From: Prostheceraeus crozeri | Lineage: Eukaryota; Platyhelminthes; Polycladida; Euryleptidae | DNA: 64,000 nt | Reading direction: 5' to 3' | Assembly: GCA_907163375.1 (NCBI GenBank) | Contig: CAJQUW010015371.1 | Location: 62,001-126,000, forward strand | In this document: in pieces, positions 1 to 10,448 of the stretch | How positions within the stretch are numbered: position 1 is the stretch's first letter | Layout of the letters: every line of letters begins with the position of its first letter | Notes under the pieces: model-generated | Database searches by the model: none | The model's input: only the letters and a program-made list of their open reading frames with translations | What the model was told of the DNA's origin: nothing | Program-made: the position numbers and the translations under genes

Positions 1-1014
1 CACAGACCGAAGTTCATCATTCGTGGCCTTTGCACATAGATTTTGCTGATGTATGATACAATGGAAATTAAGCAAGTGAGGTGCATCCTTCTTAAACAAT
101 GAGGTTAAACCATTTTTATTACCTATCATACATGGGGCTCCATCTGTCGTTATTGACACCATTTTAGCTGTCGAAAGATCGTAATCTGCCAATATGCCCT
201 GCAGAGCTGTTGCAATGTCTTGACCTCGGGTACGATCATGCATGCCATGTAATTTTAACAATTTTTCATGACAATGGAGTTGTTGGTCGACGTATCTCAC
301 CCAGACGCAGAGCTGAGCAACATGACAGTAATCTGTTGATTCATCCAATGCTATGCTAAAAGCTACACACTGTGATAATTGCGCCTTCAGTTGCATCACT
401 AAGTTGTTGCTGATCTGGTCAAGCCTTCTCATAAATGTTCGCCGACTTAATTGAATATCCTCAATGCGACGCAGAATCTCCGCCTTATTGCTCATATCGG
501 TCAGCAATATATTCATTCCTTCTATCATACAGGACTTTATCAATTCACCATCAGAAAACGGTTTACGCTTGCGGGCAAGCAGCCATGTTATCTTAAACGA
601 CGCTAGGGTGACTATTTCAGATTCTGTAAAAACTTTTTTAATCGACTTTTGTTGAGAAAGAAATTGCTTTTTCAATGTTGATAATTTTTTTGCTCTCTCT
701 TGACTCTCAATCGTATATCGTTTATCTTGATGACAAGTGATGTAATGTCTCTTGATATTGTAGACTTTACAAACGCTAATCAAAGTACCACATAAAAGAC
801 ATAGAGGTCGATCATTTTGTTCAATAACGAAGTAATTTAGTTCCCACTCACATTGAAATTGACGAACAGAAGCATTACGTGTAGATTTGAGTTTCTTTTT
901 CTTTGGAGACTGATCAACATCAGCCGACGGAACTGTGGAGGCATCTGAACTCAGTGAGCTGTCTGGGGGTGTAGTAGACGTTGAGGCTGATGTTCGTATT
1001 AACCATTTATCCAT
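1..1014 (-). CDS. hAT-superfamily transposase, N-terminal part, runs off left edge
   Basis: The frame opens at an ATG (base 1014) and stays open for 338 codons to the window edge. It begins with a Ser/Thr-rich tail and a basic KKKK stretch. A zinc-finger-like module follows (C72, C75, H90, H95), as in the BED fingers that bind transposon ends. A first acidic motif ALDESTD (residues 222-228) and a second TTDGAP (289-294) match the first two catalytic Asp regions of hAT transposases. The stretch FHCIIHQQNLCAK (317-329) is typical of Charlie/ZBED-type hAT proteins. The helical insertion, third acidic residue and dimerisation region would lie beyond the window. No stop interrupts the visible part, so this copy may be recent. 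A domesticated ZBED-like gene is possible, but the terminal repeat close upstream argues for a transposon. Confidence 0.85.
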   Translation of the reverse strand, partial: MDKWLIRTSASTSTTPPDSSLSSDASTVPSADVDQSPKKKKLKSTRNASVRQFQCEWELNYFVIEQNDRPLCLLCGTLISVCKVYNIKRHYITCHQDKRYTIESQERAKKLSTLKKQFLSQQKSIKKVFTESEIVTLASFKITWLLARKRKPFSDGELIKSCMIEGMNILLTDMSNKAEILRRIEDIQLSRRTFMRRLDQISNNLVMQLKAQLSQCVAFSIALDESTDYCHVAQLCVWVRYVDQQLHCHEKLLKLHGMHDRTRGQDIATALQGILADYDLSTAKMVSITTDGAPCMIGNKNGLTSLFKKDAPHLLNFHCIIHQQNLCAKATNDELRSV

Positions 1015-1565
1015 GATGATCAGTAGCAATAAATCAGTCAGTCAGTCACTATCACAAATCTTAAATCAAAACCTTGAATGCATGTGTGCGATTTCCATTT
1101 TAATAATACCTCTGCGTAAAGTTTGACGTCACTCTCATCTTCCCAAACTCGACCATACACCAGTCCTTGAACAATAGAGACGATCGAACTTACCATTCAT
1201 ACCGTGCGGTGTGTTTTATGAAAAGTGAAGCTATCTACAAATGACTGATGTATGAGTGAAGTCGATTTACGATCGCCAGCGCTGTCTCGATGACGCCAAC
1301 CACAGGCAAGATAGCGTGTAGGCAGATAGTTGTCTTAGAATAATAAGGGTTTATTTTGACGAAATTGAGTCAGTGAGTGAGAAAAATAACTAAATGATAT
1401 TCGTCAAAGTAGCAAGAAACATCGATGGCCCATTAATGACTTTTGGACACTAATGGACTGTGGCCCGCGGGCCGAAAAATAAAGTTTTTATATTTCTTTG
1501 GCGGGCCACAGTCTTTGGTCTCGTGGGCCACAAATGGCCCGCGGGCCACGGGTTGCCCACCACTG
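1015..1565 (-). mobile_element. hAT transposon 5' region and terminal inverted repeat
   Basis: This is the upstream part of the hAT element whose transposase lies at 1-1014. Read on the minus strand, the end at 1565 starts CAGTGGTGGGCAACCCGTGG, a classic hAT-Charlie/Tip100-type terminus. Two copies of the palindrome GGCCCGCGGGCC (about 1462-1473 and 1536-1547) are likely subterminal transposase sites. The following bases CTCTAGAT (1566-1573) are the candidate 8-bp target duplication. The other end lies outside the window, so this cannot be confirmed. Confidence 0.75.
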
Positions 1566-2266
1566 CTCTAGATTCATTGCGCGTCGAGTACAACCTGAAG
1601 TTATTATTAGTGATAATGGGAAAGGATTCGTAGGAGCTAATCGTGAGTTGAAGGAAGGTCTTGAGGCTCTAGATCAGAAGAAGATACACAGTAATTTGCT
1701 GCTATGCGGAATCGATTGGCGTTTCGTAACTCCAACCGCACCTCATGAAGGTGGAGTCTGGGAGCGCAAGATAAGGGCTACAAAATCGATACTGAGATCG
1801 TTAGTGGGTAGACAAATTCTTAGTGATGAGAGCTTAGCTACCATTCTTATTGAGATAGAAAGAATTCTTAATGACAGGCCTCTAGTACCCCTATCGTCTG
1901 ATGTTCGTGATCACGATGTGCTCACAACGTCGAAAATTCTGTTATTGCTATCAAATCACTGCTGTCCTCAACACGTGTTTTCAAAGAAAGATTTAAGCCC
2001 CACAAAAAGATGGAAGTGCGCTCAATTTCTCGCCGGTGTTTTGGAGGCGCTGGACTCGGGAGTATTTGCCTCTCCTGCAATCTCGACATCGTTGGTGGCG
2101 GAAACGTCGAAACATTCAAGAATTTAGGCGATATTGTGCTCATAATGGATGAAGCATTGCCCAGAGGACAGTGGCCGCTCGGTATCGTTCACAGTGTGCA
2201 CACAGGGCACGATAGTTTGGTGAGATCAGCTGAGGTAAGATCTCCAGACAGTGTCAAACATAGAAA
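1566..2266 (+). pseudogene. BEL/Pao retrotransposon integrase fossil
   Basis: This is a fragment of the pol 3' region of a BEL/Pao LTR retrotransposon. The motifs SDNGKGFVGANREL and TPTAPHEGGVWE are typical of BEL/Pao integrase cores. They are followed by an ILNDRPL motif, and near 2130-2230 by a DUF5641-like tail (GDIVLIMDEALPRGQWPLG). The fossil is broken, with a few breaks, and keeps only this part. Its left side is cut by the hAT element ending at 1565. No LTR was recognised nearby. Its divergence suggests it is older than the hAT. Confidence 0.85.
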
Positions 2267-3436
2267 TTAACAGTACCATAGAAAGTCTTAGTACCATAGC
2301 ACCATAGAAATTTTTTATGATCTACTTCTATGGTGTCAAACGTCGACCGGCAACAAAGCTCTGCCTTTTGGAAGGCATGGAAGAAAACTGATCGTTCGAT
2401 GACTCGTTTCGATGAGTCGTAGTCATCATCAGAATTACTTGATGTACCTTCTCTTATCGTGATGTCATTTTTGTGTACTGTATATATGTTTAGGATGTAT
2501 GAAGTCTGTGGAGCCTTCATCGCGGGTACTGTTCTGGCATCACGTCAGAATATTGATAGAATTTGTACATAGATATGATGATGCAGTGCATCATGTTAGT
2601 AGCAAGACTTTATGCATTCTTCGATATCTTCATGATGTCTATGTTGCTTTTACCTCTTGCTCTGAAATGCTACAATATGATTATGTTCATTCGTTTGATA
2701 TAGGCTATGCATGTTCAAATTTGAATCGTAGAAGCTACTGGTCAAGTCACTTTTAGTGCAGCCCTTGTTGAAGTTGGTCATACAGTGTCCGACCAATTTC
2801 TTGACCGGTAGCCCGGTAGCTGAGTAAATGTTGCTTGCAAATATTCGCCATGATGCTCGTGTCAATAAAGAGGACAATCCATTATCGTCGCTTTGAAATA
2901 TATTGAAAGGGTATATTAAGTGGAAAACTCCGGTACATTCTTAGTTTTGTTGTAAAAGAAAATCTCAGCTATTCATCTTGAAGCCGTTGTTAAAGTCATT
3001 TGCTTCAGGAGATTTAATTAACGCTCTTTCTATGGCAGTCCGTAGTCTATAAAAGAAACAACTCGTTCATTGGAGAACATTTTGAATTCCGGCAGGTATG
3101 GATTTTAAATGAAGCCTTGATTATCGTATTCCTTTTTCTTGCATTTAGGGCTGTGCGCTAGTCGCAACTTCGCGCACCGATGTACCGAAAGTTTTAAAAA
3201 GTTTCTCTGAAGCACTTATTTAAGTATAGACGAAGTATAACGTGTTTCGCGTTCTAGATTGTCGTGTGATAGTCACAAAAAATATCAAAATTTGCAGGCA
3301 GGATCTCTATCCTTCATGCCAAACATTCATATTTTCTAGAATTAAATGCAAATTGTATAGAGTAATAGGAAAAATCTGATAGTGTCAAAGAAATTGAAAA
3401 AGACTTGCAAAGGCATTTTTAATTTCATTTTACCAA
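2267..3436. other. No gene recognised
   Basis: AT-rich sequence holding only short open frames with no recognisable domain. A short word, tagtaccatag, recurs around 2270-2310. Confidence 0.5.
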
Positions 3437-3723
3437 CACTTGCAAGTAATGTTTCAAAAAGAAAAACGGTCTCTCCCTTTTTTCGACACGTATGTTTATT
3501 TTCTAAAAGACAATAAAATCCCGACGCGTTTCGTCCTGTGGACAGTGTCAAGGACCCAAGTGTCCACCCCTGACACTGTCCACAGGACGAAACGCGTCGG
3601 GATTTTATTGTCTTTTACAAAATAAACATACGTGTCGAAAAAAAGGGAGAGACCGTTTTTCTTTTTGAAACATGACTTTGAAGAACCTCCCGTACCGACA
3701 GATGCTGACCCACTTGCAAGTAA
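3437..3723. repeat. Near-perfect long palindrome flanked by a 13-bp direct repeat
   Basis: Two arms of about 102 bases (3449-3550 and 3571-3673) are inverted copies of each other with almost no mismatches, around a 20-base spacer. The direct repeat CACTTGCAAGTAA stands at 3437-3449 and 3711-3723 and contains the palindrome ACTTGCAAGT. The right side has about 37 extra bases between arm and repeat with no partner on the left. This fits a foldback element with target duplication, or a template-switch inversion next to a fortuitous repeat. Confidence 0.8.
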
Positions 3724-4765
3724 CTGTCATTATATTTGTGCGTGTCTATGATAGTTCTAATAAAATTCTTTAAAACACAAAAATTGCAATTATGTGTATA
3801 TTCAACAAAAATTATTGAAAGAATACCAATGACTGAATTGCTATGTCAGTGGCGGGCGAAACGTTGGGTTTTTAATTGAGTCATTTTAAAATAATATGCA
3901 GCAAAAGAAGAGATTATTCTTAATTTTTTTTCAAAATAACTGAGCACATCAAGAAATGTAGACAGATTCGAAGCAATGTCACGTTATATGTCGCGTTGCA
4001 GTACGAAAGGTCAAGATCTCGACATCGCGATCGGTTTCAAGCAGCCAAGAAGAAAATCTTTAGGACGGATCCGTGCCCGCTGGAATGCCAAGATAGCCTA
4101 CATGCATATCTCATCAAGAGGAGCAGCAGCAGGGTAGACCTACGAAGTATTGACCAGTGGCGTCGTCTCCGTGCCTGCGAGGACTTCGCCGCATACCCAA
4201 AAATAATTATTTACGTTCATAAAACAAAGGTTCAAATAGTTATAATTTTTTATTTTTGAGAGCATCTTTACGTTTACAACTTAACATACACTTTACAGTT
4301 TCAAGTCACTACTCTCAAATACGTTCCGAGCGCCAGCGCTCAGCTGTTAACTGCAGGGATCTTCAAGCAATCACACAATGCGCTGGGGATGTGTTCACAG
4401 CAAATCACAGAGATTTGCGTGTTTGTGTGATATGTGGAGCGTGTGCGCTTAGCTCGATCGTCTTCTCCCGATAGAAACGAAGAAGCAAATATATTGCAGC
4501 AATGCAAGAAAAGATCTATTTATAAATTCTTGGATTCAGCTATCTGAAGGCGGAAATTTTCCCTATTCGTGGCTTCGCCAAATTTTGGAGAAGATGATGA
4601 CGCGTTGAATCGTCGTGTCTGCGTTCACCAATGACTGAATGTTGGATCGGAAGGTTAGAAGCCACAGAAAGGAGATAGCGATGAAGGTTCCATAATTTGA
4701 TGTGGGATTCAGTCAGAGTTAATGATTCAAAGCATAGTTGATAGCCTCTTGCGGGAGGGTGTTCA
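3724..4765. other. No gene recognised
   Basis: Non-coding in appearance. An 87-codon open frame at 3996-4259 is Arg-rich and matches nothing I recognise. Confidence 0.45.
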
Positions 4766-5013
4766 TGATGAGGATGCGAAGGCAAAAATACGGCACTCCC
4801 TTTAGTAATGGCTTTAATAAAAATGAGTTGCTAAAAATATTTACACGGCAAACGTTTCGCGACGCAGTCGCTGCCTCAGTGCACTAAAAAGAAGGTGTAA
4901 ATATGTTTTATACATATACATATACTGTAAATATGTAAATATTTTTAGCAACTCATTTTTATTAAAGCCATTACTAAAGGGAGTGCCGTATTTTTGCCTT
5001 CGCATCCTCATCA
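4766..5013. repeat. Inverted repeat (foldback/MITE-like), 80-bp arms
   Basis: Arms 4766-4845 and 4934-5013 are near-identical inverted copies (from TGATGAGGATGCGAAGG to CTAAAAATATTTACA on the left). They enclose an 88-base AT-rich centre. There is no coding capacity. It is probably a non-autonomous DNA element, since no related transposase is in the window. Confidence 0.8.
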
Positions 5014-6100
5014 CGATTCAAGGCATATTTGTGATATTATTTTCATGGTGTCGATTTCAACAGTGGTTATTTTCTACACCGGCCAGTCGTCCGAGGGATT
5101 ATGCAGAAAACTCTAGCCACCGTACACGAAGTTTATGGCATTGAAATAAAAACTAAACCACTCTCAAGGGATAGAATATCAGGAGGAGCACAAAAAACAT
5201 TTTAGCAGCCCTAAATTTGAAACATGCAATTGATTGACAAGCTATAATAATCACAACAGAGTCTTGCGTTGGTGAGAGCTTCCTCGAGAGTGAATGCTCT
5301 CTATAGTAATCTTACCAAGGTGATCAAGCGTCATGTGAGAAATATAGGAATCCACTTTGGAGCGAAGGTCTATGGTCTGGGAGCACGCGACGCCACTGGT
5401 ATTGACTATGAGATTTCAAAATTCTGAGGTCGCGGAAATCGGATGAATCGGACTGTGAAAATTGAATCAGATGACTTGCACTCGTTACATCACCGGCAAT
5501 GCTCATGTAAACTGGCTATTCATAGTCACAGATACCTGGAAGACGAAGATTCGGCATTTCTCAATGAACATGAATATCTCCGCGTTATTCTCCAAGAATT
5601 TTTCGCGTTTTCTCCGTTTTTCCGGAAGACTCCTGTCCTTCATTATAATTTAAGCTTCACATCAATTTGATCGAAATTCGCACATTTCGGTACACCGACC
5701 GGAGAGCCGGTGCAAGCAAAAGAACAGATGCACCGGTGCACCACATACAGCTCTAATGTTTTAGCAATATATCAATTTTTTGGGATTATTAAATGTGACA
5801 CAACTGACGATATACAACGACATTTGAAGTGAGTGTTAGATTTCTTAAGTATTTATTTGTTCTTTAACTGCATCTTTTATATCGCCAAAGATTATATTGA
5901 GAGGATGCCTTGTAAGGACAAATGAGCAAATTAGAAGATGAATTGAAATAAACATGTCAAATTCTTTATGTTGTAGAATCCGTTTGTGAATCCAATTATG
6001 TAAACCTTCTGGAAAACTCTTGGAAATTTCATCAAAAGACTCTTGGAAACTCCTGGAAAAGCGATCACTGAGAACCGCGGAAACCGTGATAACATTTTTG
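5014..6100. other. No gene recognised
   Basis: Short unrelated open frames only. I see no domain, RNA gene or transposon end that I can support. Confidence 0.45.
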
Positions 6101-6364
6101 AGTGTTTCACGCATAGGTCCTATATCAATTTGACGTTTTTCTACATCAACATGCCTTAGTGGCTTAAAATCATCAGTGTGTATCTACTGTAAAATCATTC
6201 TTGCTGCATTTTGTGATGCAGCTGTCTCACGTATTTGTATATTGCCGCAAAAGATTAAAAGATTCCGATGAACTGCACTAAAATGATTATTGATGAAACT
6301 AAGCCACTAAGGCATGTTGATGCAGAAAACATCAAATTGTTATGGGGTCCATGTGTCAAACACT
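6101..6364. repeat. Inverted repeat, about 65-bp arms
   Basis: Left arm 6101-6166 and right arm 6300-6364 are inverted copies with several mismatches. The shared core is TAAGCCACTAAGGCATGTTG and its complement. They enclose about 133 bases, a MITE-like layout that is older than the other palindromes judging by divergence. Confidence 0.65.
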
Positions 6365-9120
6365 AAAAAATTGATATTTAGTAAACAAACTAAAGCTTTC
6401 AAAAATTCCCGGAGTGGAAGAATAAGTGGAAAATATATCCCTGTTTCCTAACAATTTTAACAATTATAATTAATCCTGTCATAGCACAAGCCAATTCGAA
6501 TGGCCACTATAAAATCAAAATATGTTTATATCTACACTGATATAATAAAATGTGGATTGACATGCATGTTGTTATGAAGTTTTACTTTTTGTAGCGTGAG
6601 CCCCCTATTCGTCATTTAGGATTCAGCCTGAGTGTAAACAAATAGTAAAGGAAATATCAGAATTTCATCCCCGTCGAATGCAGTTTCTGCCAGGCCAGAG
6701 TGAGTAGTAGGCTATGTCTCCGCTAACCGCCTAAAAATTCGTTTTGCAACACCTACAATTTTAGCCCCCCACCAATTAATCGTTCCCGCGTGCCTGCTTG
6801 CTGATTTTGAATAGCGTCGTATATATTCTTTTTAATAGTATATTCTTTTTGACCTTTTATCTTGTATAGACGTTAATAATTGAATAACTTACAATTTTGG
6901 GATTTTAAATAAAGTACTAATAATACATAAATGCCCTTCGAACATCAAATGATCGAATGAATGAAAAACACTCACTGAAATTAGTGTAATATGCATGCAC
7001 ATAGCAGGATTTCCCAATACAGAGCGATTTCTGCTCATACATCCCGTTGCATTCGTGTAGACATCACTCTATCCATTGATAATTTAAATCTAGTAGATAC
7101 AGAATCTTTATATTTTTGTGCGAGTGTTCGATCTGACTTCCAATACAATCCAGCTTTATCGACCTTATAGATTTGATCACGAGAGTAGTTCTCGATCACG
7201 ATGAGAAGTAGTTCTGGAAGATAAAATTCAAGTGTTTCATTTTCACAAGATCAGTATCCAACAATATTCCCTTTTTGTTCGATTCCTATTGAAAATATTA
7301 AAAAAAATTGGGGTCCATGGGATCGTTATCACTAATGCTTGTTATAGAAGGGTTCGCGTTTAACGAGTCTTGACTGTAATTGGATTTCAGATAGAGATGG
7401 GTAAGTCATACAACAAAATTTCCGTTTCTCTGAGGTTCAACATAAACCAATGTTTATACTGTAGACATTCACTATGTAGCCTGGCGAAGTCGCGTTTGCG
7501 AAATCGTGATGAAATGTCCAAAAACAAGAAAACGGCAAAATTTTGATGATCTCCATTTTTTCTACCAACTCATCAGCTTAAATATCAACATCTGCCGCTT
7601 TCCTTCAAAGCCTGCTGCTAGCTTGAATTTGAGCTCCTAATTGATATTGCGAATATGCCCTTGGTCCAACAAGCGTGATTTCATAGACGTTTTAGTGCGA
7701 AGCCCGGAGATTATGCGATTCATCGAGCGATTTGCAAAGAAAGTAGCGATTTTTTCATAGTCATTTTTCAACTTTTACACATAGTCGACATGGTCACTAT
7801 CATGTTGTCATTTTCACTCAAGCTACTCATGCAAGTAAGTTATTGCTAAGTGCGTTTTAGCAAAGTATGAGTCGCTACTTTAAAAACTGAACTCGTCACT
7901 TCGTGACTGAAATGCATGACACTTTGGATTTGAATAGTTATCTCTTCAAGGACAGGTAATTTATCACATCTTGCTTTATACGAGTATCACTTCCGATGCT
8001 GAAGAAATCGCTACAATAAATAGAAAAGATTTAAATGAACGACTGCAACAGACGACAATAAACTAATATTGTTATAATTATGACAATAATGCAATTAGCA
8101 ATAAACAAAGTCGATCAAAGTTCGATTAATAATGCCGTTAAAAGCAAGTCATTCGAGATGTCTTGATTCCGTAATGAAATGTCGCTTTCATATACAATGT
8201 GTCATATTATGAATTATGCGTTTTGTTCTTTTGGCACAAAGATTCAAAACTTTTAGCTTTTTCGTTCTAAGAAAGCGCAACAGAATATGCAGTGTGACTA
8301 TCGCGATCCTATCTGTCGACAGCTCGGTGGTAAGGGACTGCATTTCACACGAATGTTAAGTTATGCGGAACCTCCTAGCGGAGTCAATTTCTTGGCCTCG
8401 CTGATTTTATTTTGTCATTACCTGATCCAGTTCGTTACACTGATCACAAATACATGCTTCATTTTTCACAACAATGCAGCTAAACACGGCAATATCGCAA
8501 CATGTTCATGTACGTGTTTGAAGCTAGCGGAACTACCCAGCCGAACTATTTTTCTTTACTGCGTGATTCTATTCGAAGTAACTTCTGCTCTATCAATTTC
8601 AGCCTCCTCATCATAATCTGGACTCAGATTCCACATATTCGCAGTCACCTTTGAGAAATTCCAAGATAAAAATAATTCCTTTAACTTCACAAAAGCTGTC
8701 TCTCCGACATCGAACGGTGCAGAAACAGGAGTGACATTTCGAGCATTACCACGAAACCGCCACCTGTAGCTCATCACTGTCGACGGTACACTCTCAGTAA
8801 CACTCCTTACACGGGGAACCAAGTTAGCACCTATGGTTTATTTATTGGTTATTTAAGGTTATTTATTATTTATTGGTGCCAGGGCGGTACTTGTCCGGGT
8901 TATCTGCCTTCATATTTTCAATTTTTCTAAAATCCATAGGAATGAATCAATCGTTACAAGACTTTAGGTACACGTATGTGAGGATAATTTCTGCCCACAT
9001 ACCAAAATTTGTGCAAATGAACTTGTATTTTTTTAATTCGGGGCGATAACTTGAAGTGCAGCGATGTCTGCAGCTTGATCTGAATTCTTCTGATCTCATC
9101 GTCTGAGCCGAAAACACTTG
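6365..9120. other. No gene recognised
   Basis: AT-rich non-coding DNA. Overlapping open frames at 8287-8616 (+) and 8556-8822 (-) have no recognisable domain. Confidence 0.45.
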
Positions 9121-9868
9121 TAGTCCGGGAGCTAGCGTGAAGTTGTGCAGGGAACGAGGTAGTACATAAAACTTTCACATTGCATAGTACACCTCTAACC
9201 TACTGCAAAACTTCGCGTCTGCCGGATCAGATCATTTGCTTTTCAGAAATAGAGAGGACAACACAATCCTATGTATTTCCAGTGGTAAAATTGTGACATT
9301 TAAGGTGTTGACTCCATTTTTTCGAATTTTTGCTCATAAAAGTTACACTAATTGGTATTTTGTTGAACTGGTTATTATAGAAATCATCTACAGATCATGA
9401 TCTTTCAAATGAGTTATCATTCAGTGACAGAGGATGAAGTAAAGTGTACAAACAGACACTTTTCGTTAAAGTATATCAACAATTTTCCTGAAATTTCTAT
9501 GTTAAAATTTGCAGCTACACCAACGAAAAGTGTCTGTTTGTACACTTTACTTCATCCTCTGTCACTGAATGATAACTCATTTGAAAGATCATGATCTGTA
9601 GATGATTTCTATAATAACCAGCTCAACAAAATACCAATTAGTGTAACTTTTATGAGCAAAAATTCGAAAAAATGGAGTCAACACCTTAAATGTCACAATT
9701 TTACCACTGGAAATACATAGGATTGTGTTATCCTCTCTATTTCTGAAAAGCAAATGATCTGATCCGGCAGACGCGAAGTTTTGCAGTAGGTTAGAGGTGT
9801 ACTATGCTATGTGAAAGTTTTATGTACTACCTCGTTCCCTGCGCAACTTCACGCTAGCTCCCGGACTA
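9121..9868. repeat. Foldback element, copy 1 (347-bp arms)
   Basis: The whole 748-base block is a palindrome. Arm 9121-9467 and arm 9522-9868 are nearly identical inverted copies around a 54-base loop, with outer ends TAGTCCGGGAGCTAGCGTGA. Three bases (TTG) flank both ends, a possible very short target duplication. No transposase is encoded. Arm identity this high implies a young element or arm-to-arm gene conversion. Confidence 0.85.
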
Positions 9869-10037
9869 TTGAGGTCAACAAGGTAATTTCCCGACAACTC
9901 GTGAAGGGATAATGACAAGGCCACAATCCCTTACACCAACTTTTTTGACTTAAAAAGGGTGTGTTACCGTAGTGGCTGTGGGAAGATTTCAAATTGCAGT
10001 GGATGAGACGAAGAGGGAGAGAAAACAATGCACACAT

Positions 10038-10448
10038 TAGTCCGGGAGCCAGCGTGAAGTTGTGCAGGGAACGAGGTAGTACATAAAACTTTCACATAGC
10101 ATAGTACACCCATAACCTACTGCAAAACTTCGCGTCTGCCGGATCAGATCATTTGCTTTTCAGAAATAGAGAGGACAACACAATCCTATGTATTTCCAGT
10201 GGTAAAATTGTGACATTTAAGGTGTTGACTCCATTTTTTCGAATTTTTGCTCATAAAAGTTACACTAATTGGTATTTTGTTGAGCGGGTTATTATAGAAA
10301 TCATCTACAGATCATGATCTTTCAAATGAGTTATCATTCAGTGACAGAGGATGAAGTAAAGTGTACAAACAGACACTTTTCGTTGTTGTAACTGCAAATT
10401 TTAACATAGAAATTTCAGGAAAATTGTTGATATACTTTAACGAAAAGT
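10038..10448. repeat. Foldback element, copy 2 (one arm plus loop, truncated)
   Basis: Starting TAGTCCGGGAGCCAGCGTGA, this repeats the arm of the element at 9121-9868 almost base for base. It then carries the same loop in reverse orientation and stops 8 bases into the second arm (CGAAAAGT). It is therefore a truncated second copy in the opposite loop orientation, 169 bases from copy 1. Confidence 0.85.

Noticed and set aside
8287-8822. Overlapping plus and minus frames of 109 and 88 codons
   Set aside because: No recognisable motif on either strand and no supporting context; likely chance.
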